A stretch of DNA of 64,000 bases from Riptortus pedestris (lineage: Eukaryota > Arthropoda > Insecta > Hemiptera > Alydidae). The position numbers and the translations under genes are program-made. The first letter of the stretch is position 1. Each line of letters starts with the position of its first letter. The notes beneath the pieces were generated by a model, which did no database searches, was not told where the DNA came from, and saw only the letters and a list, made by a program, of their open reading frames with translations. Shown one piece after another: positions 22,275 through 33,204 of this stretch. Where the stretch lies: assembly GCA_019009955.1 (NCBI GenBank), contig CM032233.1, positions 113,917,501-113,981,500 of the forward strand, in the 5' to 3' direction.

Positions 22275-22842
22275 TTGGGCTGTAAAATAAGTTTATCAAT
22301 ATTTAAATTTAATCGTCTCTGTGTCTATAAAATCATGTTTACATGGTCAATAATGTTTACCTATTCTAAAAAATGATTAGTTAATCTGCTTTCATGCAAC
22401 AGTTTCACCCGAGATTTCTTATCTTTAAGTGGTATGCTTGCTCGAAATGGAAGAGAAAATCAAATGCATAGTTTTGCATCACGATAACGGCCGTCCTCAA
22501 GTGCCTTTGCAGAGCCGGCAGAAATTATTGGAGTTTGGCTGGGATATGATCCTCCACTCACCCCATTCACCAGACCTTGCCCCAACAGATTTTCGGGCCC
22601 TTCAAAACACTCTTAACTGGAAACACTTTAATTCACTCGAGGACCGCAAAATGCACATAGAGGAGCTCATTGCACACAAATCTGAGAAGTTCTGGGATGA
22701 CGGAATTAAAATATTAACTTAAAGATGGCAACTTGTAATAGATCAAATTGGGTCATGTATAATGCATTAAAAATATTTACAAGAATCAGAAGTTTGTATT
22801 GAAATCATCAGTAACAAACGCTACGAACTTATTTTAGCATTA
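22275..22842 (+). mobile_element. Deleted mariner element
   Basis: About 570 bp, versus roughly 1.3 kb for a complete mariner. The left end TTGGGCTGTAAAATAAGTT and the complement of the right end (GCTAAAATAAGTTCG) form inverted repeats with the mariner-type AAATAAGTTYG core. TA dinucleotides border both ends. The left flank CACACAACGTA matches the HINE-like sequence ACACAACGTATTTGC seen at 41205, so the element probably inserted into HINE-like DNA. Confidence 0.75.
22429..22722 (+). pseudogene. mariner transposase C-terminal remnant
   Basis: The frame contains HHDN (second catalytic Asp) and SPDLAPTD (third Asp), with exactly 34 residues between the two Asp positions, the mariner D,D34D spacing. 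Downstream LQNTLN, FNSLED and KFWDDGI match the family's usual C-terminal order. The N-terminal DNA-binding region and first catalytic Asp are missing, two residues after the last Asp are deleted, and a TAA at 22720 precedes an in-frame RWQLVIDQ continuation. The enzyme cannot be active. Confidence 0.88.
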
Positions 22843-22914
22843 GCACGCGTCACACATTATAAAGAACCGTATGTTTCATGATTTATTAACATGAACTGTT
22901 AAGATGCATGATTA

Positions 22915-23056
22915 AATGGTAGGGAGGGTTTACTGAAGGCTGTAAACTAAATAATGCAAATATCGTTAGTGGCTAAGATACAGAGAAAATGTATATAAAA
23001 AAGTTTATAGAACACCAAGTTTACAATAAGATTTGTTTTATACATTTTGTCAATAC
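22915..23056 (-). mobile_element. HINE-like fragment right of mariner
   Basis: GGGTTTACTGAAGGCTG, AATAATGCAAATATC and ACAATAAGATTTGTTTTATA follow HINE order on the minus strand. This is a central fragment only. With the block at 21661-22272 it may be one old copy split by mariner. Confidence 0.55.
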
Positions 23057-23566
23057 AAAGTGTATTAACATAAATTTATTGAACTTTCGAAAGCTTGAAA
23101 AATAATAGTAATAATAAACGAGGAAATATAAAATTGTAATAATACAAAAAAATTAAGTAGGAAATTATATTTCAAATGCTCATCCAAAAATATCTGCATA
23201 GCTGAAGCTAATTTATAGTAAAGTGTGCACCTTGTTATGGAAAGATAAAAATAGAATTTAAAACAACTTCTGAGTACTTATTCATTCATCGGTTCATAGT
23301 ATATAGTGTAACACATTATCAAAAAACAGGATACAAGAATATGCTTCAAACCGAAAACCACACACATAAATATTTCTTGAAAACCGTAACATTTTCAGGA
23401 GCACTCTCCCCGAACGTGTTAAATCTGTTAAAAATATCCTTTGTTTAAAAATAAATTAAAGAACTTCAAGAATGAAGTATGTTTTTATATGAGAGAATAC
23501 TATCAAAATTGTTCAATTATTAATTAAATAAAACTACGGCATTTTTGTCAAAAATATAGGTAAAAA
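23057..23566. other. AT-rich stretch without a recognised gene
   Basis: No supported feature. Confidence 0.5.
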
Positions 23567-23986
23567 ATTCCGTCACGCAGGGGTAGCGTAAACTAAGCAG
23601 ATTCACCACGTGAAGTTAAACAATAGAGAAATCTAACTAGCTTTCGGCGGAAACGAATAGAAACGACCTTACCCGATCATCTCGTCCGACACCCGCACAC
23701 ACTTAATAAAAATGCAAATATTTCGGTTAATATTCAATATAGAGAATAAATGTATATAACAATATTTATACTAAATTTAATTTGCAATAAGATTGGTTCT
23801 GTACGATATTCCGATCCGACGTATAGTAACGGAGATATTTTGAATTTTCGAAATACCCCCTCTGAATCCCCCTCTCACTGGTCCGATTTCAGCCGTTAAC
23901 GAAATTTATCTTTCTTTTTACATAAAACGATTAAATACCGAGTTTTGTGACGATTGTACAAAAATTTCGGCCGCTAGTGTTAACAG

Positions 23987-24026
<40 letters not shown>

Positions 24027-24048
24027 TTTTGAACGGACCTCATTTTCC
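23567..24048 (-). mobile_element. HINE-like element 10, type A, 5' replaced
   Basis: The 3' end at 23567 has TACGCTACCCCTGCGTGACGGAAT. The body runs normally through the module to the (AT)n slot and TTTTGAACGGACCTCATTTTC at about 24048. There it stops instead of continuing to the 5' palindrome. Confidence 0.8.
23989..24025. repeat. (AT)n microsatellite inside HINE-like element 10
   Basis: TA run in the standard slot after GTTAACAGACAA. Confidence 0.95.
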
Positions 24049-24095
24049 GGAGGGGGGGGGTTTTAGAGGGGAGGATTTTCGAAATACTTTTTCGA
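24049..24095 (+). mobile_element. Inverted HINE-like fragment joined to element 10
   Basis: GGAGGGGGGGGGTTTTAGAG, GGGAGGATTTTCGAAAT is the variable-G segment of the core in the plus orientation, opposite to the copy it abuts. The junction at about 24049 has no spacer. Confidence 0.6.
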
Positions 24096-24760
24096 CTCGA
24101 CTCTCCTCGACACGCTTCAAGCAAAATTACATTTTTCTTGAATAACCGCGGACAAAATCATGGAATACAGGAAGCTAAATAACATGCCCATAGAGGCAGC
24201 CAAGCGTTTCAGAAGAAACCCAGAAAACACGATCAAAGAATAATTTTTTTAACTAATTCTTAAGAAATGCCTGACTGCATCAATTTGACTGTTACATGCT
24301 TTATAATTCTACAGAGAGCGTTCTTTCATCATCCATTCTGCATTCTCTTTCTCTTAAGAGCATTTTTATTGTGAGTGGTGCCTCATTCACTTCAAGTTAT
24401 TTGGTTAACTCAAAGAGATGCAATGTGTAAGTAAAAAAAGACCATCTAAATATTTTTTAGTCTTATTATTTCTTTCTCTCTTGTGTCATTTCTCCACTCT
24501 AACTTCAAAGGCCCACTTCTTGAATTAGGTAGTCTTGTCGAGTGCTACGTGGGAGACAATTAAGAATGACAAACAGTTTAGTATTTTAAGTGGGGGCCTC
24601 CAAAAACTTGTAGATTTGGCTTGTTAAACCTAAACTACAGCATGTACAATGATTTGTGATAATTCTAGTCTAATACAATTTTTATTCCTACAAATGAATT
24701 TAAAGTGCTGTATGTGTTAACCCCAAACCCATACACCCAAGTGCGTACACCCCCCTTTTT
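24096..24760. other. AT-rich stretch without a recognised gene
   Basis: No supported feature. Confidence 0.5.
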
Positions 24761-25706
24761 AGCAGATTTCCCTTAAGGGAAATCAGCTATTGAGGTTGTA
24801 CTCATGACGGAATTTTCGAAATTTTTCTTCAAATGTCCATCGATCCTACCTAGTAGATGACGAAAATGAGGTCCGTTCAAAACTGTTTATATATCTATCT
24901 ATATATATATATTTGTCTGTTACCGCTCTAGCGGTCGCAATTTTTGTTTAATCGTTACGAAACTCGATATTTAACCGTTTTATGTAAAAAGACAGATCGA
25001 GTTCGTTAATGGCTGAAATCGGACCAGAGGGAGGGGGGGGGTTAAAGGGGGGATTTTCGAAAATTCAAAATATCTCCGTTATTATGCATCGGATCGAAAA
25101 ATGGTATAGAACCAATCTTATTGCAAATTAAATTTACTATAAATATTGTTATTACGTTTATTCTCTATCTTGAATATTAACCGAGATATTTGCATTTTTC
25201 AGTTTTCAGCAAACCCCCACTTCTACTCATGTTACGTAAACAATACTCTGCTACATAATAAATCACATTATTGGAAGTTTAAATACCAAAAATTGTATTC
25301 AAGAGACCTTTATTATACGAGATACATGCAAATATGCCCTGGCGACCCCCCCCCCATCTTAAAGTTTTGAACTACTAAAATTTTATTGATTGAGATAACA
25401 ATTATTCTGACTCATTATTAATTACAGTACTAGATATAGTAAATAGCTCTCATTAAAATAATATGTTATATTCCGATATATTTCAGTAATTGTTTTTCTT
25501 TCCGGTGTGAGCCGGGACGACCCGTTTGTTTACATTTCTAACCTAACGCTTCCTGTCGGCAGGTTATTGAAATTGGAAGAAACATTTCTTATTTCCGTTT
25601 GTATTTATTCACGGTGTAGTTGTGTTAGCAGTATGTATATTTATCTATTACTAAACTTCCCGAGGGAAATCTGCTTAGTTTACGCAGCCCCTGCGTGACG
25701 GACTTT
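24761..25706 (+). mobile_element. HINE-like element 11, type B, complete
   Basis: One of the best reference copies. It begins after T5 with AGCAGATTTCCCTTAAGGGA and ends GAGGGAAATCTGCTTAG, ACGCAGCCCCTGCGT, GACGGAC before T7. The slot has a short (TA)n/(TATC) tract. The core has the variable G-run, then GCAAACCCCCACTTCTACTC, then a C-run (25347-25356) and the type-B segment with CCCGTTTGTTTACATT. There is no coding potential. Confidence 0.9.
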
Positions 25707-26010
25707 TTTTATTAAGACGATGCGAGATCGCAGCTTAGGTATAAAACTATAAAAGTCCGTTTACTGTGAAATTAGCGGATTTTGTTCACCGACATAAACC
25801 ACGATAGCTAAGGTTCTTTCTAGCAATTCTAAGGAAAGTTATTAAAAACTTTTTCAGTTTTAAACAAATTATTACTACTAATTTATATTGTGGGTTAACA
25901 GTATTTTTTTAATTTTTTTTTTCTCTTGCTTCTTTATTTTATTTTTACTGTTTGCAGTTTCAGTGTTAAGTATGTTGTATCTCTAGGAGGAAGGTATTGT
26001 GTTTTATTTT
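25707..26010. other. Spacer between two HINE-like copies
   Basis: T-rich, unassigned. Confidence 0.5.
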
Positions 26011-26135
26011 AGCAGATTTCCCTTAAGGGAAATCAGCTATTGAGGTTGTACTGATGACGGAATTTTCGATTTTTTTCTTCAAATGTCCATTGATCCTACC
26101 TAGGAGATGACGAAAATGAGGTCCGTTCAAAACTG

Positions 26136-26188
<53 letters not shown>

Positions 26189-26655
26189 ATCTATCTATCT
26201 ATCTATCTATATATTTGTCTGTTACCGCTCTAGCGGTCGCAATTTTTGTTTAATCGTTACCAAACTCGATATTTAGTCGTTTTATGTAAAACGAAAGATC
26301 AAGTTCGTTAACGGCTGAAATCGGACCAGGGGGAGGGGGGTTTAGAGGGGGAGAATTTTGAAAAATCGATATATCTCCGTTACTATACGTCGGATCGAAA
26401 AATTGTATAGAATCAATCTTATTGCAAATTAAATTTACTATAGATATTGCTATATACATTTATTCCCTCTCTTGCATATTAACCGAGATATTTGCAATTT
26501 TATGAAATCGGGGCGGATAACGGATGATAGTGAGTTTCCCGCCAAAAGCTAGATCGGCCGTTTTCTTAACTCTTCGGCACTCGTGAAATTTCTCTCTTGT
26601 AAAACTACACGTGGGAAATCTGCTTAGTTTACGCAGCCACTGCGTGACGGACTTT
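26011..26655 (+). mobile_element. HINE-like element 12, type A, complete
   Basis: Reference type-A copy. It starts AGCAGATTTCCCTTAAGGGA after T4 and ends GTGGGAAATCTGCTTAG, ACGCAGCCACTGCGT, GACGGAC before T5. The slot is (AT)n followed by (ATCT)n at 26142-26214. Near the 3' end TTTCTCTCTTGTAAAACTACACGTGGGAAATC is type-A specific; here the upstream stem partner GCAGATTTC is lost. It lies 300 bp after element 11 in the same orientation. Confidence 0.9.
26142..26214. repeat. (TA)n/(ATCT)n compound microsatellite
   Basis: Fills the fixed slot of HINE-like element 12. Confidence 0.95.
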
Positions 26656-27907
26656 TTATGAGTATATTTATGGATAAGATGTATTATTTTTACACAACAA
26701 TGTATGAGGCGTTTTTTTGTTGTTGTCTTCTGATTTTGTTTTATTGTGTTTCGTTAGTCCTACGTGTTAGGTTAAGGTTAAGAACTCCTTTTGGTTGCAA
26801 GGACTATTTTTCTTTTTTTTTTGTAATGTCCTTTATTGGCTTTCAAGGAGTTAGGGACCCCTTATTAATTGTGTATTATAGGTATTACAGGTTGGAGTTG
26901 ATATTAGTATTCATTTATTTTATTTTTCATGTATTTAAACCCAAATAAACAAGAAAAAACTGATGGTGAGACGCTTGCTGCTGCAATAGTACTCTGCCAT
27001 GTGAAATTTTATAGCTAAAATTGTGGAAGGACCTACAATCATCCAGAAGCATTTGAAAGTAAAAAATGGAAATCAAACATTATTTGTTAATCCATAAACA
27101 CGCTGGATACATTATATTGTATATATAATAGAGTAAAAGCTACTCCATTATATACACAAAATATCAAAAACCCCATGTGTGTATTTTAGAAAGACGTCGG
27201 GTAAAACAAGAAATTCCTACTTATTTGGGATAAAGGCATTCATAAAAATATTTATTACCACCAAAGATGGTCCACCAAAGATGGTGGAGCGGAAGGTGCA
27301 CTCAACTTATATAAGATCGCATTGTGTACTGATCATAGCTTTACTGGAATAATGTGGAATTCAGGGTACATTGAGAAGGGCCTTTAGAAACCATGGTAGT
27401 TTCGAGTATTTGCAATTCATGGTTTTAATTTCAAAAGCAGGATATTGAAAGAAATAAAATCATATTAGAGTTTGGAATATGGCATAGCCCTACGCTCATG
27501 GAACGCTCATGACACCTTGAAAAATCAGAGCAATGATTTTCTGCAATTTAAGAAAACCACTTTCTATAATATTAATTACTAGAACTTTCAAAGAAACATT
27601 CTAACAGGAGTACATAATTATTTAATTAAAGGTCTCCTTAGAGAAAAAATGAAACGACCTTTAATTAGTATAATTGTTCTATTAACTACGTACAAAGTGA
27701 TTCTATAGAAAATAGCAATAGCAATTCAATTCCTGTTAGGGCGATTATTTCCTTCTATTTTAATTTTCCATTCCTTTGCAATTCTTGGATTTTACATTTA
27801 AATTAAATTAATTTTATAGAATTAAAATTCTTGTTTTGATTCGTCTTATGTTTTTATCGCTCTTTCTGGTATTCTGATTTTCTTACATAATAACTTAAAT
27901 ATACCTA
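26656..27907. other. AT-rich stretch without a recognised gene
   Basis: An open frame at 26658-26948 encodes a hydrophobic, aromatic-rich stretch, but it starts within the HINE's T-run border, has no family resemblance and is probably chance. Confidence 0.5.
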
Positions 27908-27945
<38 letters not shown>

Positions 27946-27960
27946 ATATATATATATATA
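27908..27960. repeat. (ATCT)n/(AT)n microsatellite
   Basis: About ten ATCT units then TA units; no HINE-like flanks. Confidence 0.95.
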
Positions 27961-28754
27961 ATTGAAACCTTTTTTTGTTCATTGATGATACCTTTTCGTT
28001 TCACATCCCATTGACAAGTTATCTGCAACTTGTGGCTTTGGTGTCTGTTTGTTTATTTATTTACTTGTTTGTTAACTATTCATGCCGTAACTACAGAACC
28101 GAATTTTATGGAACTTTGTATGTGTATTACTCCTGTCCAAACTCAGACCCGAGGATCTTCTGATTTTTTTTTAAAAACGAACAGGTGTGGGGGTTATAAG
28201 AGAGCCCTGAATTGAAATATCAAGATATTTCGTTTCCTATTGGTTTTTCGGTAAAAATACACATAACAGTAAGTGTTTATTATATTAATTAAAGTAGCTT
28301 TAGTTATATACACTTTTATCGTATAAGGAAGTATAAACGATATATACGCTAAACATATTGCTGAATTCAACAATTGTATTGGGAACAAAAGACTGAACTC
28401 AACTAAACAAAACTCGGTATGAAAATATCTTCGTTGATTTAATTTTTAAATGTATTAAATTTAACGTTAAAGTCATGCTGAATTTGTACAACGATAGCGG
28501 AAGGTGTGGGGAACAAAACTCTATAATTCAGGTATATATTATCTTATTTCAACAGCTATGTTGATTAAAATAACTATGTACTATCATACTACAAAACTTT
28601 ACTTGGTAATGCCATTATCACAATGGACATTATGCACTTAAACTCCATAAAAATGCCATCGTTATTCAGACAACAATGATTTCCCGGGCACCAACGGGGA
28701 CCTTATCTAGTTAAGAGTATAAAAGGCCGAAACACGGAAAATGTGCCAGACCAA
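27961..28754. other. AT-rich stretch without a recognised gene
   Basis: No supported feature. Confidence 0.5.
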
Positions 28755-28829
28755 GTTCTCGGCAATTTCCCCAAATGACCATTGATCCTACCTAGATGAT
28801 GAAAATAAGGTCTATACAAATATATATAT

Positions 28830-28880
<51 letters not shown>

Positions 28881-28950
28881 TATATCCCTGTTACACATTG
28901 TCATGAGTACGACCTCAATAGCTGATTTCCCTTAAGGGGAATCTGCTAAA
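28755..28950. mobile_element. Head-to-head HINE-like 5' modules around an (AT)n tract
   Basis: The left part reads in plus orientation (TTTCCCCAAATGACCATTGATCCTACC, GATGAAAATAAGG). The right part reads in minus orientation (GTCATGAGTACGACCTC, AATAGCTGATTTCCC, GGGGAATCTGCTAAAA). The outermost 5' palindrome is present only on the right, at 28950. The (AT)n tract sits between the two. Confidence 0.7.
28823..28886. repeat. (AT)n microsatellite
   Basis: TA run with a few ACA interruptions at the centre of the inverted pair of HINE 5' modules. Confidence 0.95.
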
Positions 28951-28952
28951 AG

Positions 28953-29817
28953 TGTACTTTTTCCACTATGCAATGATCCCAGTGTAAAAACAAATCTTCT
29001 CATGGCAAAAAATACCTAATTGGCCGACGATGTTCTTTTATACTACTGTGGGATAGCTGAGCGAAGTTGGATCACGAATCATGGTCCAGATTGCAGTGGT
29101 CCATTGATGGTGTGGCTTTCTCATCATTAAGGAAAGCTGATCTGTCGTCGGAAGGAGTATGGGCTCCGGCAAAAGATGATCTCGGTGATTGGGAGAGGGT
29201 GGATTGGGGTACCCGCGAGCTTGGGCTAATTGCCTGGTACTATTGTGCTGCAAGGGGGGCCTCCAGACCTCCGCTGTCTGGCGCCGCTCGCTCTCGGCGC
29301 CGCGGCCCGCTATCATCATCTCGCGCGTCTTTCTCTTATTCCCCCCCCCCACCCCACCCCCACTCCCCCTATCAACTCCATACTCAATATATAATCTATG
29401 ACCTTCGGTAAACGTGAGCTTAGCTCCTTCCGAGCATCATGTCTTTTGGAACCGGATAACCGGGAAGACGTCTCACCGACTAATATGTCACCCTCTGCTC
29501 TTTCTGCCGCTCTGAATACGTGTCAATTCTCTTCCCAATGTAACAAGAACAGGGGCGACAGGGAGCACGCCACTATTCACACAGAGTTTTCGCTCACATC
29601 CCTTGAGCGAAAACAGCTATTGTGGTTGTGCTAAAAAAAAAAAAAAGTTATCCAAACGTTTGATAAAACCTTAAAGGATTATTATTTAAGTTTTCATAAA
29701 ATAAAAAAAAATCCCATGTTTCCTTTTAAATCCGTTTACTCAAAAACCTAATTGTCTTTTTAACGATATATCTATAATGCGTATACACCATAAGGAACTT
29801 TATATTCTATTTTTATT
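28953..29817. other. GC-rich islet and flank
   Basis: 29040-29380 has many CG dinucleotides, including GGCGCCGCTCGC and GCGCCGCGGCCCGC, then a C-run. Open frames exist on both strands (29067-29411 plus, 29038-29352 minus), as expected of GC-rich DNA. No domain is recognised. At 29597-29632 a weak match to the HINE 5' start (CCCTTGAGCGAAAACAGCTA, TTGTGGTTGTGCT) ends in A-runs. Confidence 0.45.
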
Positions 29818-29904
29818 AGTAGATTTCAATTAAGGGAAATATTTTTCCAAATGACCAATCGATTCTACCTAGGAGATGACAAAAATAAGGTCCCTCAAAG
29901 TTGA

Positions 29905-29919
29905 ATATATATATGTGTA

Positions 29920-29980
<61 letters not shown>
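29905..29980. repeat. (AT)n/(GT)n microsatellite, first slot of element 14
   Basis: TA units, then about seven TG units, then TA units. Confidence 0.95.
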
Positions 29981-30157
29981 TTGTCTGTGAACGCTCTTGT
30001 GGTCGCAATTTTTATTTAAGCGTTACGTAACTTGATATTTAAACGTTTTGTGTAATACTAAAGATCGAGTTCGTTAACGGCTGAAATTCGTCGAGTGGGA
30101 GTGGGGGGGGATTTAAAGGGGAGACTTTTGAAAAATCTTAATATTACGAGTTATTTT

Positions 30158-30160
<3 letters not shown>

Positions 30161-30216
<56 letters not shown>
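30161..30216. repeat. (AT)n microsatellite, second slot of element 14
   Basis: TA run followed by CTTCTCTGTTGCGGCTC, matching the usual downstream border (TTGTCTGTTAGCGCTC). Confidence 0.95.
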
Positions 30217-30217
<1 letters not shown>

Positions 30218-30865
30218 TTCTCTGTTGCGGCTCGAGCAATCGCAATTTTCGCGTATCATTATCAAACGCGATACATAAGCGCTTCATGAAAAAACTATAG
30301 ATGTTCGAAGAAGCTCGTTAACCAAGGAGAGGGATTTAGAGGTAGAAATTAGAAATTTTGAAATATATCCGTTTTTAAAAGACCGAAAAATTGTCTATAA
30401 TCAAACTTATTGTGATTGCGATTACAAATACATGTTGGTATATATATTTTTTCGCATTAATGACTATAACCCATGATATATCGTTTTTTTTTCTTTAGTT
30501 TTCGTACTTCAGTAAACTACCACTCCCAATAATGCCATATAAAAATAAGCTTTTATATAACGAAAAATATTATTCTAAGCTTGTATACCAAATATTGTTT
30601 TCAAGAGGCCTTTATTGTGCGAGATATATACAAATTTGTTGCGTGATAACGTCATTAATTAAGATTTTACGTTCTTGCCTCGAAAATGTTTATTCGATCT
30701 ACACCATAATCTATATTTAACTGTTTTAGGCAACACTAAAGATCATATTTGGCTAAAATTGAAACTTGAATAGTGGAGATTTAGAATTGAAAATTCATAA
30801 TAACTCCGTTATAATGAGTCGGATGGTAAAATGTTAAAGAACCTCATCGCTAGAAGCTGCTAAGT

Positions 30866-31369
30866 TAGAAAAAAAAATAAGTGTTTTTTTATTATATATG
30901 TATATATTATATATTCTACACTTTCAAGGAAAATATTAAGTTGTTCATTTCAATTCAACACTTGGTAAGACCAATGAACATGCTTGCTCGCTGGTTTGTA
31001 CTAGTTATGTATGGCTATAATTTCAGCTTCCCGTATTCTATATTTCTTTCTCAATAAGTTCACTGGTTAATCACCCTACCTGTTAAGGAACTTGAGCCTA
31101 TAGAAATACCATTTCGGGTAATAAATGTTCACACTCTAACTGTACCTCGATTTCCAGAGAATAAGTTTACGTTTAATAATCCGTGAAAAATTCACTCTTC
31201 CAGGTATTCGGGTATTCAAGGCTGATTTTTAATTAACACCTTCATGAGCCAATTTTAGTGTTTACTTGGTTTTTGAATATAATTAAGTTATCATAATGAG
31301 TTTCAAATGACTCTTTGTTTCATTTCCATAGAGGAGTTAATACTCTTATATAAATACGTGTTCAACAAA
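30866..31369. other. AT-rich stretch without a recognised gene
   Basis: No supported feature. Confidence 0.5.
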
Positions 31370-31595
31370 GAACTAATTGATGGATCTGACAATGAATGGT
31401 GTAATACGGAAGGTAAATAAACAAAACGGTGAGTGTTTCGGGGGCTGAAAGGGAGAGCCAGTCTCTCCGTTATCGATACAACTATTGTTCAGTGAAAAAT
31501 GAATGAGTGAGGGTTTCCTTTTTTTTTTTTTGGTTCCGTTTTTTTTTTCATAATAGTATCCGTTTACTATGAGCAATAGCTATTAAAAAGTTAGT
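31370..31595 (+). repeat. Dispersed repeat F, copy 1
   Basis: Shares with 33478-33690 the ordered blocks ATTGAYGGATCYGACAATGAATG, ATACGGAAGGTAAATAA, GAGAGCC, TCCGTTAT, AACTATTGTTCAGT and GAATGAGTGAG or GAATGAGAGTGA. It is noncoding; its class is unknown. Confidence 0.65.
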
Positions 31596-31602
31596 TCAGA
31601 AT

Positions 31603-31915
31603 ACTTTTACTTCCTCCTTCAAAGAAAAGGAAGTATTGTAAACGTGAAAAATTTCAGTTTTCAAGTATCATTATCCGATTTGGGCTACTCTAAAACCAGC
31701 TCGACTAGTTTCAACGACGTTTGTAAGTATGACTCAAAACCGATTACCAATAGAATATTAAAATGTCACCTACTATATTGACAGAAACTGATTAAGTTGA
31801 AGGGGGACTGTAAAAGAGGGGAATATAAAATATTAGCAAATTTCCCTGTACTTAGAGAAGATAGACATTTTTTTTTAACAAAAATAAAAGATGTATATAA
31901 ATTACGTTCTATGAC
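31603..31915 (+). repeat. Dispersed repeat G, copy 2
   Basis: Begins CTTTTACTTCCTCC, AAAGGAAGTATTGTAAACGTG and ends TATATAAATTACGTTCTATG, ACATTTCA, in the same order as copy 1 at 9487. It lies directly after repeat F copy 1. Confidence 0.5.
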
Positions 31916-32081
31916 ATTTCATTTAAAAGTAAGTTAATTTTACATGGGGTACAGCCTAAAATATTTTGTTTATTTGATTGTTAAGTGTACGAGGAAATCA
32001 TGTGGTGTCGACAAAAGACTTTAAGATGAATAATAGTTTAAGTCTGACACTTTTTTATTTTTCCGTCATCAGACGTTTATT

Positions 32082-32376
32082 ATAATTGTATAGAACCATT
32101 CTTATTGCAAATGCAATGTTCTATAAATGTTGTTGTGTACGCTTTTTCACTATCTAGATAATTAACCGAGATATTTGCATTTATTAGTTATCGGCCCGCA
32201 GTAAACCCCCACTCCGACTCATGTCATATTAACAATAAGCTGTTATATTTTGAACCCCTGTATTTGGAGCCTAAATCCCAAATATTGTTCTCATTGAACC
32301 TTTACGTTTTGAAAATCCAACAAATGCAAATACGTGGGAAATCTGCTTAGTTAACGCAGCCCCTGCGTGACGGACA
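32082..32376 (+). mobile_element. HINE-like element 15, type C, 5' truncated
   Basis: Begins in the core at AATTGTATAGAACCATTCTT and runs to a clean end: GGGAAATCTGCTTAG, AACGCAGCCCCTGCGT, GACGGACATT. The upstream half, including the microsatellite slot, is absent. Confidence 0.85.
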
Positions 32377-32598
32377 TTAATTTCATAAAGCTTGTTATAC
32401 TACAGGATTAATGTTTATCCACTGTCGTATAACTAATTGTTATAATTAGTTCTTAAAATTGATTCAATCCACTATGGGACAGCAGTTGAAGAGAACTGGT
32501 TCAGAATTAGATTTATATACATAAATTATGTAACACTAAAGAAACGTAGTCCGGGAGAAATATTAATGAATTTATAATAAATTACTAGTAATACTTTT

Positions 32599-32716
32599 AG
32601 CATATTTCCCCTAAGGGAAATTAGTTATTGAGGTCGTACTCATGACGCGATTTTCGAAAAATTTCTTCAAATGTCCATCGATCCTACACAGGAGATGACG
32701 AAAATGAGGTCCGTTT

Positions 32717-32766
<50 letters not shown>

Positions 32767-33184
32767 CTGTTAACGCTGTAGCGGTCGCAATGTTTGTTTG
32801 ATCGTGATTTCGTTAATCACTGAAATCGGACCAGTGGATGTGGGGGTTTAGATGGGGGATTTTCGAAAATTCGAAATATCTCCGTTACCATACGTCGGAC
32901 CAAAGATTTGTATAGGGCCAATCATATTGCAAATTAAATTTACTATAAATATTGCTCTATACATTTATTCTCTATCTTGAATATTAACCGAGATATTTGG
33001 ATTTGTATTGTGTGTGTGGTCGGCAGGAGTCGGCTACGTTCGGGACTTTACGCCGTTTCCGTAACTGTTCGTCCCTCGTGAATAGGTTTAAAGATTCCTT
33101 ACTACTACTGTTGTTATTAGGCAGGTTTCTCTATTGTAGAACTTCACGTGCTCAGTTTACGCAGCCCCTGCGTGACGGACTTTT
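32599..33184 (+). mobile_element. HINE-like element 16, type A
   Basis: Starts AGCATATTTCCCCTAAGGG and ends CAGTTTACGCAGCCCCTGCG, TGACGGAC before T5. A 15-bp deletion has removed most of the subterminal GGGAAATCTGCT. The slot is (AT)n at 32722-32764; the core lacks part of the TTTAATCG segment. Confidence 0.85.
32722..32764. repeat. (AT)n microsatellite inside HINE-like element 16
   Basis: TA run between CGTTTAAAAT and TTCTGTTAACGC. Confidence 0.95.
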
Positions 33185-33204
33185 TAGTTTTTATTTGTTC
33201 CTTT

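Larger units (their letters stand above)
29818..30865 (+). mobile_element. HINE-like element 14, long type, two AT tracts, 3' truncated
   Basis: Starts AGTAGATTTCAATTAAGGG. It carries a first microsatellite (29905-29980), a first partial module (CGCAATTTTTATTTAAGCG, GGCTGAAATTCG, G-run), a second (AT)n tract (30161-30216) and then another module start (CTTCTCTGTTGCGGC). A third module follows near 30680-30840. It stops without the terminal hairpin. The internal duplication includes the microsatellite itself. Confidence 0.75.

Noticed and set aside
24761..26655. HINE-like copies as ordinary TIR MITEs
   Set aside because: The inverted repeat is terminal at one end and subterminal at the other, beyond it lies a hairpin, and no target duplication is visible.
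29067..29411. Protein-coding gene in the GC-rich islet
   Set aside because: Overlapping open frames on both strands, as expected in GC-rich DNA, end in C/T homopolymer; no recognisable domain.
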